From NCBI GenBank assembly GCA_029260755.1, contig JAJDCQ010000032.1, positions 1-34,189 on the forward strand: a stretch of DNA of 34,189 nt, given 5' to 3'. The position numbers were made by a program, and so were the translations under genes. Under the pieces are notes generated by a model. It searched no databases and was not told the origin of the DNA. It saw nothing but the letters and a program-made list of their open reading frames with translations. Positions 1-8,800 of this stretch are shown piece by piece (position 1 is the first letter of the stretch; each line of letters opens with the position of its first letter). The stretch is from Planctomycetota bacterium. Lineage in GTDB: Bacteria; Planctomycetota; J058; JAJDCQ01.

Positions 1-690
1 TTCGAGGCGCCCATGCCGAAGTGGTGATCGCAACGCAACGGGAGAGGGCCGCGCGAGCGGAGCGGCCGCGATGGCCTCGCAAGACAATGGGCCACGCCGT
101 CGGTAGACGCTCGTACTCTTGCCGCGCCGCGGGCTGGCGCATGGCGAGACGCACGACGTTCAGCAGTCGGCGCCGAACGCGCCGTGGAACTGCCCCCCTC
201 CATGAGCGAACCGATGTCCGACCGGAGGGAACGAACCGAGTGACTCCGGAGGGGTCTCGCGACGGGAGCGTTCTTCAAGGGACCTCCCCGCGATCGAAGC
301 CCGATCTGCCAGGTCGATCCTGAGGGTCGTGAACAATCCGGGCTAGCCCTAATGCCTGGAGGTCAAGCTCCAACTCCCTGCCGCGAAGCAGCCTTGCCTC
401 TCCGTCCTAGTGAGTTGAGCCTCTCCAAGCGTGTGGACCAGCTTCACCCCTCTCGCTGGGCACGGCTGCGGTCGGCTGCGAGCCCGCTCGGCTGCGTCCA
501 CGATTGATCCTTGCCGGCCTCGGTCGGCAAGGATCGGACGCTCGCCCGGGCGTTCTTGCCGGTGGCGCGCGCGGCCGGAGCCCGCTCCTCGTCGTTCGCT
601 CGCGTCGTCACGGCGTTTCCGTCGATCGCGTCGACTGGAACGCGCATTGCGCTGTCCGGTGGGGCAACGCATCGAATCCGGGAGAATGGC
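1..690. other. Leading stretch without a convincing gene
   Basis: No frame here shows recognisable protein sequence or a good ribosome binding site; the open frames that exist are Arg/Ser/Pro-rich, as expected from chance in GC-rich DNA. The first 27 bases read FEAPMPKW followed by TGA on the plus strand and could be the tail of a gene that starts outside the window, but eight codons cannot decide this. Base composition around 300-430 is visibly less GC-rich than the coding DNA, consistent with intergenic sequence. A perfect inverted repeat lies at 506-535 (listed separately). No tRNA-like cloverleaf was seen. Confidence 0.5.
506..535. repeat. Perfect 11-bp inverted repeat (hairpin)
   Basis: GATCCTTGCCG at 506-516 is the exact reverse complement of CGGCAAGGATC at 525-535, with an 8-base loop. 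It lies 155 bases before the first credible start codon at 691. There is no T-tract on either side, so an intrinsic terminator is not obvious; it could be a leader hairpin, an operator or a remnant of a repeat. Confidence 0.5.
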
Positions 691-1401
691 ATGGAGCTGC
701 CCGCGCTCATCAATCCGAACGACAGCAACGTCGATGCCGGCACCGGCTGGCCGAAGGCGCCCAAGGGCTTCGACGAGTCGGGCGTCCTCGCCGAGCTCGC
801 GCCCGGTGATGCGCTCCTCGATCCCTACGTTCCCGTCGGCCGGTTCGACCGCGTCGGCGGCCCGCCGGCGACGCGGCCCCCGGTTCCGCCGCGCCGCGCG
901 CGCGAGCGCGCGCTCCGCGATCGCCACCTCCGGCGGTTCGCGCGGCGGCTGCGCGTCGCCGCGAAGATCGAGGTGGCGGCCGGCGAGATCGCCCGCACCT
1001 CCGTCTCGGGCGGCCTCGTCTGGGTCGGGGGCGAGGGCATCCTGGCGCCGCTCGCCCGCGTGATCGGCTGCGTCCTCGCCGACGGCGACCCCGCCCTGCA
1101 GGTCCGTGAGCTGCCCGCCCGACCACGCCTCCCCGACGGCGTCCTGCCGGGCGACACGGTGCTCGCCCTCGCGATGAGCGTCACGCCGGCGTTCGCGCAG
1201 ATCATCGACGAGGCGCACCTCCGGGACGTCCGCTGCGTCCTGATCGCGCCCGAGGACGCGCTCGTCGGGCGCGTCGCGCCGACGGTCGTCCTCCGCCTCG
1301 CCGGCGACGGCGTCCGCGGGATGCCGACCTGCGCCGTCGAGGTCGTGCGCAGCATCGCGGCCTGCGTTCGCGCGCGCCGCCGCCGTCGCGGATCGGTCTG
1401 A
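691..1401 (+). CDS. Uncharacterised protein, possibly SIS-like fold
   Basis: A 236-residue protein starting MELPALINPN. The frame is open 60 codons further upstream, but that part is low-quality Arg/Ala/Ser sequence, whereas ATG 691 has GGAGAA just ahead, so 691 was chosen. The first third is Pro/Arg-rich and probably disordered. From about residue 90 there is an alternating hydrophobic pattern typical of a Rossmann-like alpha/beta fold. The stretch GVLPGDTVLALAMSVTPAF followed by an Ile-Ile-Asp-Glu helix and a CVLIAPED strand resembles the part of sugar-isomerase (SIS) domains where a GD-turn, a Ser/Thr phosphosugar loop and the next strand occur. No catalytic motif can be named, and no partner gene suggests a pathway. 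Treat as hypothetical; the SIS idea is an inference from pattern only. Confidence 0.65.
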   Translation: MELPALINPNDSNVDAGTGWPKAPKGFDESGVLAELAPGDALLDPYVPVGRFDRVGGPPATRPPVPPRRARERALRDRHLRRFARRLRVAAKIEVAAGEIARTSVSGGLVWVGGEGILAPLARVIGCVLADGDPALQVRELPARPRLPDGVLPGDTVLALAMSVTPAFAQIIDEAHLRDVRCVLIAPEDALVGRVAPTVVLRLAGDGVRGMPTCAVEVVRSIAACVRARRRRRGSV

Positions 1402-1561
1402 GCCGACGCTCCGACGCTCTCTCCGCGTGCCGAGGGGCGCCCGTCAGGGCTCCGTTCGGGCCTCGCACCCCGTCGCCGATCTCGCTAGACTGGGCGCCTT
1501 CATGCGCCTGGCGCCCCGATCCGCGCCGGCCCGGTCCCAGCCGTAGAGAGCAGCATCATCA

Positions 1562-2287
1562 ATGTCCGCACCGAGCAGTGACTCCTCGATCCTGGACTCC
1601 GGAGCCGCGGCATCCGTCGCTCCGGTCGCCCCGCTCGTCACCCCGAAGCCCGGCTTCGGCGGTGCCGACGGCGGCCCGGGCATCCCGAGCGATGGCGGCG
1701 GTGGCGGCGGCGGTCGCGCGATCCCGACCCCGGGGATCAACATCCCCCGCGAGAAGTTCGCGATGTGGGTCTTCCTCGGCTCGCTCGTGATGCTCTTCGC
1801 CGGGATGATGAGCGCCTACACCGTCCTCAAGGCCGGCGCCGCCGCGTGGCCGCCGCCGGGGATGCCGGCCCTGCCCGCCACCCTCTGGGTCAGCACGCTG
1901 CTGATCGTCGCGAGCAGCATCACCTTCCAGCTCGCCCACGTCTCGGTCCGCCGGGGCCGGACGGGTCTCATGAAGGTCGGCCTGGTCGCGACGACGCTGC
2001 TCGGGAGCGCCTTCCTCGCCAGCCAGTGGATGATCTGGCAGTCGATGATGGGCGCGGGCGTCGAGATCGCGAGCAACACCTACGCGGCGATCTTCTACAC
2101 CCTCACCGGGCTCCACGCCCTCCACGTGGTCGCCGGCGTCCTCTACCTGCTCGTCACGACGGGCAAGGCGCTCCTCGGGCGCTACGGCCCCGAGCGCCAC
2201 CTCGGCGTCGAGCTGTGCGGGATGTACTGGCACTTCGTCGATCTGGTCTGGATCGCCCTCTTCAGCGTCCTCTACTTCCAGCAGTAG
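1562..2287 (+). CDS. coxC: Cytochrome c oxidase subunit III (heme-copper oxidase)
   Basis: A 241-residue integral membrane protein, subunit III of an aa3/caa3-type terminal oxidase in the cytoplasmic membrane. Residues 1 to about 60 form an unusual Ser/Pro/Gly-rich tail, then five membrane helices follow: KFAMWVFLGSLVMLF, LWVSTLLIVASSITF, a helix starting MKVGLVATTLLG, TGLHALHVVAGVLYLL and MYWHFVDLVWIALFSVLYF. The last two carry the family signatures LHxxHVxxG and YWHFVDxxW. Five helices match the short form of the family, which lacks the first two helices of the mitochondrial protein. No other oxidase subunit is visible in the window, so it may be an isolated subunit or the end of a cluster outside. 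ATG 1562 is preceded only by a weak GAGAG; a TAGACT hexamer at 1486-1491 could be a -10 box. Confidence 0.93.
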   Translation: MSAPSSDSSILDSGAAASVAPVAPLVTPKPGFGGADGGPGIPSDGGGGGGGRAIPTPGINIPREKFAMWVFLGSLVMLFAGMMSAYTVLKAGAAAWPPPGMPALPATLWVSTLLIVASSITFQLAHVSVRRGRTGLMKVGLVATTLLGSAFLASQWMIWQSMMGAGVEIASNTYAAIFYTLTGLHALHVVAGVLYLLVTTGKALLGRYGPERHLGVELCGMYWHFVDLVWIALFSVLYFQQ

Positions 2288-2297
2288 CGGGGCCCCG

Positions 2298-2408
2298 ATG
2301 AGCGACCCGGACGACTCGGATCGATCGGCCATCATCGTTTTCGTCGTCATCGGCGTGGGCTTCGTCCTCGGGATCGGGGCCCTCTTCACCGCCGTCATCC
2401 TCAGCTAA
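2298..2408 (+). CDS. 36-residue single-helix membrane peptide after coxC
   Basis: A short frame beginning ATG at 2298, ten bases after the coxC stop, and ending TAA at 2406-2408, 24 bases before the next gene. The product starts MSDPDDSDRS, an acidic polar head, and continues with about 26 hydrophobic residues (AIIVFVVIGVGFVLGIGALF and a short tail), a typical single transmembrane helix with an N-in or N-out Asp-rich end. The position directly behind subunit III, clean stop and start spacing and membrane character suggest a small accessory subunit of the oxidase or an assembly peptide. I do not recognise a named family. ATG is preceded by GGGGCCCC rather than a canonical purine-rich site, so translation may be coupled to coxC. 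Confidence 0.7.
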   Translation: MSDPDDSDRSAIIVFVVIGVGFVLGIGALFTAVILS

Positions 2409-2432
2409 GGTCTCTTGGGGGGGGGAACTTCG

Positions 2433-3485
2433 ATGTCGGACGAGAAGCCGGCCATCCGGGAAGGTCTGTGGGACTGCCCCAACTGCAGCAACGCCAATCG
2501 CGGTCGGGACACGAGCTGCTCCGGATGCGGGCAGCAGCGTGAGAACGTCGAGTTCTACCTGCCCGACGACGCGAAGGCGGTCGAGGATGCCGAGGTGGCG
2601 GCGCGGGCCCGCTCGGGTCCCGACTGGGTCTGCGCCTACTGCGAGACGAGCAACGGGGGCGGCAACAAGAGCTGCGTCCAGTGCGGCGCGGGCGCCGACG
2701 AGGGCAAGAACCGCGAGCAGAAGGTGATCCTCGACAAGCCGGCCGCGCCCGCGGCTCCCGCCGGCGCCGCGGCGACGGCCGCATCGACGGGCGCGTCGGC
2801 GGGCGCCGGCGCGGGCGCCGACGCGGGCGGCGGCGGTGGCGGAGCGGCGAAGCTCGGCATCATCGGCATGGTCGTCCTCGCCCTGCTCTGCGTCGTCTGC
2901 GGCGGCATCGGCGTCCTGGCGTTCCGCACGAGCGAGGAGCAGGCGACCGTCACCGCGATGTCCTGGGAGCGGTCGATCCAGGTCGAGGAGCGGCGCTGGG
3001 TCAAGGAGGACGGCTGGGATCTCCCGCGCGACGCGCGCCTGATCCGCAAGGGCGAGGAGAAGAAGGGCACCAAGAAGGTCCAGACCGGCACCGAGAAGGT
3101 GAAGGTCGGCAAGAAGGACCTCGGCAACGGCTTCTTCGAGGACGTCTACGAGGACAAGCCGGTCTACAAGGAGGAGCCCGTCTACGCGACCAAGTACTAC
3201 TACGAGGTCCAGCGCTGGTTCGACGACCGGACCGAGCGATCGAAGGGGTCGGGCACCGACGGGCTCCGGTGGCCCGATGTCCGGATCGGCCCGAACGAGC
3301 GGGAGGGCACCCGGACCCAGACCTACAAGGTCACCGTCCAGACGGCCAAGGACAAGAAGACCTACGACTACGCAGCCAAGGACGAGGCGAGCTACAAGCG
3401 CTTCACCGTCGGGAGCAAGTGGGTCGCGGTGATCAACGGCCTCGGCAGCGTCACCGAGCTGAAGGCGCCCGGTTCCAAGAAGTGA
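2433..3485 (+). CDS. Membrane protein with two RanBP2-type zinc fingers
   Basis: 350 residues. Start chosen at ATG 2433 because a run of G then GAA lies just ahead; a TTG at 2415 lies inside that ribosome binding site. Two zinc fingers match W-x-C-x2-C-x3-N-x6-C-x2-C exactly: W13, C15, C18, N22, C29, C32 and W65, C67, C70, N74, C81, C84. A flexible Ala/Gly linker (about 105-138) precedes one membrane helix at about 141-163. The C-terminal half is Lys/Tyr-rich with repeated VY-EEPVYATKYYYE-like segments and the phrase DLGNGFFEDVYEDKPVY. From memory, this domain recurs in uncharacterised zinc-ribbon membrane proteins of Chloroflexota and Planctomycetota. RanBP2 fingers bind RNA or ubiquitin in eukaryotes; the role here is unknown. 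Its stop overlaps the GTG start of the next gene, so the two are probably cotranslated. Confidence 0.88.
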   Translation: MSDEKPAIREGLWDCPNCSNANRGRDTSCSGCGQQRENVEFYLPDDAKAVEDAEVAARARSGPDWVCAYCETSNGGGNKSCVQCGAGADEGKNREQKVILDKPAAPAAPAGAAATAASTGASAGAGAGADAGGGGGGAAKLGIIGMVVLALLCVVCGGIGVLAFRTSEEQATVTAMSWERSIQVEERRWVKEDGWDLPRDARLIRKGEEKKGTKKVQTGTEKVKVGKKDLGNGFFEDVYEDKPVYKEEPVYATKYYYEVQRWFDDRTERSKGSGTDGLRWPDVRIGPNEREGTRTQTYKVTVQTAKDKKTYDYAAKDEASYKRFTVGSKWVAVINGLGSVTELKAPGSKK

Positions 3486-5806
3486 GCGCCCGCAACCGCG
3501 CGGAGGTCGTCGACGCCAACCTCGTCGAGTGGCTCCGCGGCGAGGGCGCGCGCGAGCCCGACCCTGCGGAGACGTTCACCCACGTCTCCGCGGCGGCCGT
3601 CGCCCGCGGCGGCGAGGCGGTCCGCCCGGGCAGCCGGCTCACCCGGGCGACGGCGGTCCGCCTCTTCGAGGCGATGGTCGGAAGCCGTCACCTCGATCTC
3701 CTCGCCCGCCGCCTTCGCGCGAAGGGCGAGGCCTTCTACACGATCGGGGGGAGCGGCCACGAGAGCAACGCCGTCCTCGGCGAGCTCCTCCGGACCGACG
3801 ACCCCGCCTTCCTCCACTACCGGAGCGGCGCGTTCGTCCTCGCCCGGGGCGCGAAGGATCCCCACGCGTTCGACGCCTGGCGCCACATCGTCTACGGGCT
3901 GGTCGCGAGCCGTGAGGAGGCGATCGCCGGCGGCCGCCACAAGGTCTTCGGCAGCCGCGCCGCCTGGATCGTCCCGCTCACCAGCACGATCGGCAGCCAC
4001 GCGCCGCGCGCGGTGGGGATGGCCTTCGCGCTCGAGCGGGCGAAGCGGATCGGGCTCGACCTCCCCCTGAGCCGCGACGCGGTCGTCGTCTGCGGCTTCG
4101 GCGACGCGAGCCTCAACCACAGCACGACCCAGGGGGCGCTCAACGCCGCCTGCTGGGCGGCCTACCAGCGGCATCCGATCCCCGTGCTGTTCGTCTGCGA
4201 GGACAACGGCACCGGGATCTCGGTTCCGAGCCCGCGCGGCTGGGTCGCGACCGTCGCCCGCGGCCGCGTCCCGCAGCTCCACTACGTCCGCGCCGACGGG
4301 ACCGACCTCGCCGCGTGCTACGACGCGACGGCCGAGGCGGTCGATCACTGCCGCAAGCGCCGCGGGCCGGTCTTCCTCCACCTCGAGGTGACGCGGCTGC
4401 TCGGCCACGCCGGGTCGGATGTCGAGACGACCTACCGCACGATCGCCGACATCGAGCGGGCCGAGGCGAAGGACCCCGTCCTGGCCGCCGCCCGGTTCCT
4501 CGTCGAGCAGGCGATCCTCGACCCGTCGACCGTCCTCCGCGTTTACGAGGCGGCCCGCCGCCGCGCCGACGCGCTGGCCGCCGAGGCGATCGCGACGCCC
4601 AAGCTCACGAGCGCCGACGAGGTGGTCGAGCCGCTCGCCCCGATCGACCGGGCGGCCGTCGCGTCCGAGGCGACCCGTCCGGCGCCCGCCGACGCGCGGG
4701 CGCGGCTGTTCGGCGGCGACGCGAAGCTGCCCGAGCGCTCGAGCAAGCCGCGGCATCTGGCGTTCCTCCTCAACCGCGCGCTCCTCGACCTGATGGCGAA
4801 GTACCCCGGGCTGCTCGTCTTCGGCGAGGACGTCGGCAAGAAGGGGGGCGTCTACCACGTCACCGCCGAGCTCCAGCTCCTCGCGGGGCGGGCGCGCTGC
4901 TTCGACACCCTCCTCGACGAGCAGACGATCCTCGGCCTGGCGCTCGGGGCCGGGCTGCTCGGCATGCTTCCGAGCCCCGAGATCCAGTACCTCGCCTACG
5001 TTCACAACGCCCTCGACCAGATCCGCGGCGAGGCGTGCTCGATGGCGTTCTTCAGCCGGGGCCAGTTCACCAACCCGATGGTCGTCCGGATCGCGGGGCT
5101 CGCCTACCAGAAGGGCTTCGGCGGGCACTTCCACAACGACAACTCGGTCGGCGCCCTCCTCGACATCCCGGGGATCATCGTCGCCGCGCCCGCCCGCCCC
5201 GACGACGCGGTCCGGATGCTCCGGAGCTGCTTCGCCCTGGCGCAGGCCTGCGGGTCGGTCGTCGTCTTCCTCGAGCCGATCGCCCTCTACATGCAGAAGG
5301 ACCTCCACGCGCACGGCGACGGCGGCTGGCTCGCCCGCTACCCCGAGCCGGGGGAGCACGCCGACCTCGGCCGCGCGGAGGTGATCCACGCCAGCGACGA
5401 CGGCGACCGGATCACGATCGTCACCTACGCGAACGGCCTCTACCTCTCGCTCCGCGCGGCGAGGATCCTCCGCGACGAGGGGGTCGCCTGCCGGCTCGTC
5501 GACCTCCGCTGGCTCGCCCCGCTCGACCACGAGACGGTCGCCGAGCAGGTCGCCGCGACGGGGCGGCTGCTCATGGTCGACGAGTGCCGCCGGACCGGCG
5601 GCGGCGTCGCCGACCAGGTCATCGCCGAGGCGACGCGACGCCTCGGCGCCGACGGCTTCGCCCTCGGACGGGTCGACGCGGTCGACACCTACATCCCGCT
5701 CGGCGACGCGGCGAACCTCGTCCTGCCGCAGGTCGACGACATCGTCGCCGCCGGACGGCGTCTCGCCGAGGCATCCGCGCCGGCTCGTCGCTCCGTCGAG
5801 GCCTGA
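3482..5806 (+). CDS. Fused alpha-beta 2-oxoacid dehydrogenase E1 component
   Basis: 774 residues. GTG 3482 shares four bases (GTGA) with the preceding stop; the frame remains open far upstream but that sequence is the shadow of the zinc-finger gene. Residues 1 to about 400 are an E1 alpha subunit: the thiamine diphosphate motif begins at GDASLNH (G207, D208) and ends at the NGTGIS segment about 30 residues later. A linker leads to an E1 beta subunit from about residue 414, with LVFGEDVGKKGGVYHVT, the conserved beta-subunit start, and a transketolase C-terminal domain at the end (LVDLRWLAPLD). The enzyme decarboxylates a 2-oxoacid (branched-chain or pyruvate) and passes the acyl group to the lipoyl arm of E2. 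No E2 or E3 gene is in the window, so the substrate cannot be fixed. Confidence 0.93.
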   Translation: MSARNRAEVVDANLVEWLRGEGAREPDPAETFTHVSAAAVARGGEAVRPGSRLTRATAVRLFEAMVGSRHLDLLARRLRAKGEAFYTIGGSGHESNAVLGELLRTDDPAFLHYRSGAFVLARGAKDPHAFDAWRHIVYGLVASREEAIAGGRHKVFGSRAAWIVPLTSTIGSHAPRAVGMAFALERAKRIGLDLPLSRDAVVVCGFGDASLNHSTTQGALNAACWAAYQRHPIPVLFVCEDNGTGISVPSPRGWVATVARGRVPQLHYVRADGTDLAACYDATAEAVDHCRKRRGPVFLHLEVTRLLGHAGSDVETTYRTIADIERAEAKDPVLAAARFLVEQAILDPSTVLRVYEAARRRADALAAEAIATPKLTSADEVVEPLAPIDRAAVASEATRPAPADARARLFGGDAKLPERSSKPRHLAFLLNRALLDLMAKYPGLLVFGEDVGKKGGVYHVTAELQLLAGRARCFDTLLDEQTILGLALGAGLLGMLPSPEIQYLAYVHNALDQIRGEACSMAFFSRGQFTNPMVVRIAGLAYQKGFGGHFHNDNSVGALLDIPGIIVAAPARPDDAVRMLRSCFALAQACGSVVVFLEPIALYMQKDLHAHGDGGWLARYPEPGEHADLGRAEVIHASDDGDRITIVTYANGLYLSLRAARILRDEGVACRLVDLRWLAPLDHETVAEQVAATGRLLMVDECRRTGGGVADQVIAEATRRLGADGFALGRVDAVDTYIPLGDAANLVLPQVDDIVAAGRRLAEASAPARRSVEA

Positions 5807-5868
5807 GCCCGGCCGCTTGGCCCGCGCGCCGGCGGGCACTATCGTGGTCTCGGCCCCGGGGAGGACCG

Positions 5869-8800
5869 ATGGACGGGCACCGCTCGATTCCCCAGCCCGG
5901 CGACGAGACGATCGGCGCCAACGACGAGAGCACGACCCAGGCGGGGAGCTCCGCGCCCGGGCCGGCGACGCATCGTGGCCCCCGACCGACCACCCCGCAG
6001 ATCGTCGACGGCAAGTTCGAGATCACCGGCTTCCTCGGCGAGGGGGCGATGGGGCAGGTCTACAAGGCGCGCCAGCTCTCGCTCGGCCGGGACGTCGCCC
6101 TCAAGGTCCTCTCCCCCGAGCTCAGCCACGACCAGGAGTACGTCGGCCGGTTCGACCGCGAGGCGCGCGCGGCCGCGGCGATGGCCCATCCGAACGTCGT
6201 CGGGGTCATCGATCGCGGATTCCACGGCGGAGACGGCGCCACGCCGGGGCTTCGCTACATCGCGTTCGAGTTCGTCGACGGGACCGACCTCGAGAAGGTC
6301 ATCAAGGAGCGCGGCCGGATCGGGGAGCGCGAGACGCTCGCGTTCGGCCGCGACATCTGCAAGGGGCTCCGGCACGCGAACGAGAAGGGGCTCGTCCATC
6401 GCGACATCAAGCCGGCGAACATCATGATCTCGCGCGAGGGGGTCGTGAAGGTCGCCGACCTCGGACTGGCGAAGCAGGACAGCGAGGCGACGGACCTGAC
6501 CACGACCGGCGCCGTCGTCGGGACGCCCCACTACATGTCGCCCGAGCAGGCGAACGGCGAGCGTGACCCCGACATCCGCGGCGACCTCTACGCCCTCGGC
6601 CTCGTCCTCTTCCGGCTCGCCACCGGCACCTACGCGTTCCACGCGAAGACGGCGATCGGGCTGCTCACCCAGCGGGTGACCAAGGACGTCCCCGATCCGC
6701 GCGATGCGTTCCCGTCGCTGTCGGCGGGCTTCGCCCAGCTCGTGAAGTGGCTGACCGAGCGTGAGCTCGAGGTCCGGTGCCCGACGCCGGCGGCGGCCCT
6801 CCCGATGTTCGAGGAGCTGCTCGGGCGCCCGGGGCAGGCGCTCCCGCCGTCGGCGGACGCGAGCATCCCGCCGGATCCGCGCGCGACGCTCGCAGGGTTC
6901 GAGGTGACCGGCGGGCACACCGGCGTCTCCCCCCACGGCCGGATGACGGGCGTCGCGACCGGCTCGGGTCCGGCGACGCCCGATGGCTCCGGCGACCGGA
7001 TCGGGCTCGCGTCGGGCGCCGTCCCGCCGATGTCGCCGACCGAGCCGGCGACGCGGCTCTACCCGCCCGCGCCGCCGGGAACCCCGCCTTCGTTCGGAGC
7101 GCCCGGCGCGCCGATGCCGCCGCGGCCTCCGGGCACGTGGCCGGGAGGACCGCCGCCGGCGACCGCCGCTCCGCACCGGCCGGGCCCGGGGGCGCCGGGC
7201 GCCATGCCGACGCCGCCGCCGCCGGGCCTGCCCCGCTCCCCGCCGGCGCCTCCGGCGCGGAGCAAGCGGCGGACGCGTCCGCCGCATCCCGCCCCGGGCG
7301 GTCGATCATCCGCCTCCCCGGCTCTGATCGTCGGACTCTCGGTCGGCATCGTCGCGCTCGTCGTCGTCGTCGTCGTGATGCTGCTCGGCCCCGGCGATGG
7401 CGACGGCGATGTCGCGGGCGGCTCGGCCGGCGGAACGAGCGCGGGCTCGGGCGGAACGAGCGCCGGCGGCGGAGAGGGCGTCACGGTCGAGACGCCCCGA
7501 CGGGCATCCTGGCCGGAGCCGGGCGATCCCTGGCGATCACACTGGACCCTCGCCGACGGGGAGGCGCCGCGCCTCGCTCCGGCCGCCCTCTGGGGCGACG
7601 ACGCCGGCCGGCTCGCCGATCCGCTCCGCGGGGCGCGCGAGGGCGCGCGCGACGCGCTCGCCGCCGCCTTCCTCGGCGAGGTCGTCCCCGGCGTCGACGA
7701 GCACGTCAGCGTCCTCTACGACCTCGAGCGGGCGATCACCCCTGATGTGTCATCGGTCGTCGGGTTCTTCGTGAACGGCGGCCCCGCGGCGATCCAGGTC
7801 GTCCGCGGCCCGGACGATCAGGGGCGTCCGTCGGTCCAGGTCGGGCCGCCGAACGACTCGGGGCTGCTGTTGCTCCGCGTCGGGTCGGCCCGATGGTCGA
7901 ACCCGAAGCTCGACCTCCGACTCCTCGTCCGCAACGGCGATCACAAGGGATTCGACATCCGCCTCGGGGCCCGCGCCCGCGCGCGGCGACTCTGGGGGAC
8001 CGGCCGCTCGAGCATCGCCGGGGTCGGTGATCAGCAGGTCCAGTGGAACTACGCCGACGGCGCCTGGCACTCGATCCGGTTCGCGCCGGGCGAGGCCGAC
8101 GGTCGTCGGGTCATCCTCGACGAGCGCCCCGCCGAGAAGCTCGACGGCGCCACGTCGATCCGGAAGGGGAGCGACGGTCCCCTCGCGATCGAGCTCGGCG
8201 AGGCGAGCTTCGGCCTCTCATCGCTCCGGGTCGAGGGACGACCGATCAGGACCGACGTGGCTGCTGCGGCCGTGGTTCCGGGCGCGGTCGGGTCGACGGC
8301 CAGGGTCGCCGCCGCGTTCACGGTCGAGCGGGCCGGATCGGGTGGCCCGTGGGTCGGGCTCGGCTCCGCGGCCGGCGACCACATCCGGCTCGAGATCGAC
8401 GGCGAGCGGCTCGTTCTCCACCGGGACGGGGCCGTGTTCGCGCACGCCGCCCTCGAGGACCGCGCGGCTCGGGCCGACGGCGGGTGGCTGTCGCTCGAGC
8501 GCACTCGGGAGGGGCTCGTCGCCGTGGCCGAGCTCGACGGCGAGCGGGTCGAGCTCGTGGCCCACGCGCCGGTCCCGATCGCCACGACCGAGATGCACGC
8601 CCTCTACGGATCGACCGCGCCTCGCGTGCGCTTCGAGGACGTCGAGGTCTGGCGCGGGGCGGAGGACGCGACCCTCGCCCGCCTCGACGCGGCGATGGCG
8701 GGCGGCGGCGCTCGGCCGCTCGAGGCGACGATCGCGGCTGCGAGCGGGATCTCATCCGACCCGGTCGTCCTCTGGCACGTCGGCGGGATGCTCCTCGAGC

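Noticed and set aside
21..323. 100-codon frame at the left end
   Set aside because: Arg/Ser/Thr-rich, no ribosome binding site and no family pattern.
2681..3481. Open extension of the E1 gene frame upstream of 3482
   Set aside because: It lies over the zinc-finger gene in another frame and reads as Arg/Gly-rich low-complexity sequence; GTG 3482 is the sensible start.
3392..5839. 815-codon open frame antisense to the E1 gene
   Set aside because: A mirror frame of the E1 coding sequence, without motifs or ribosome binding site.
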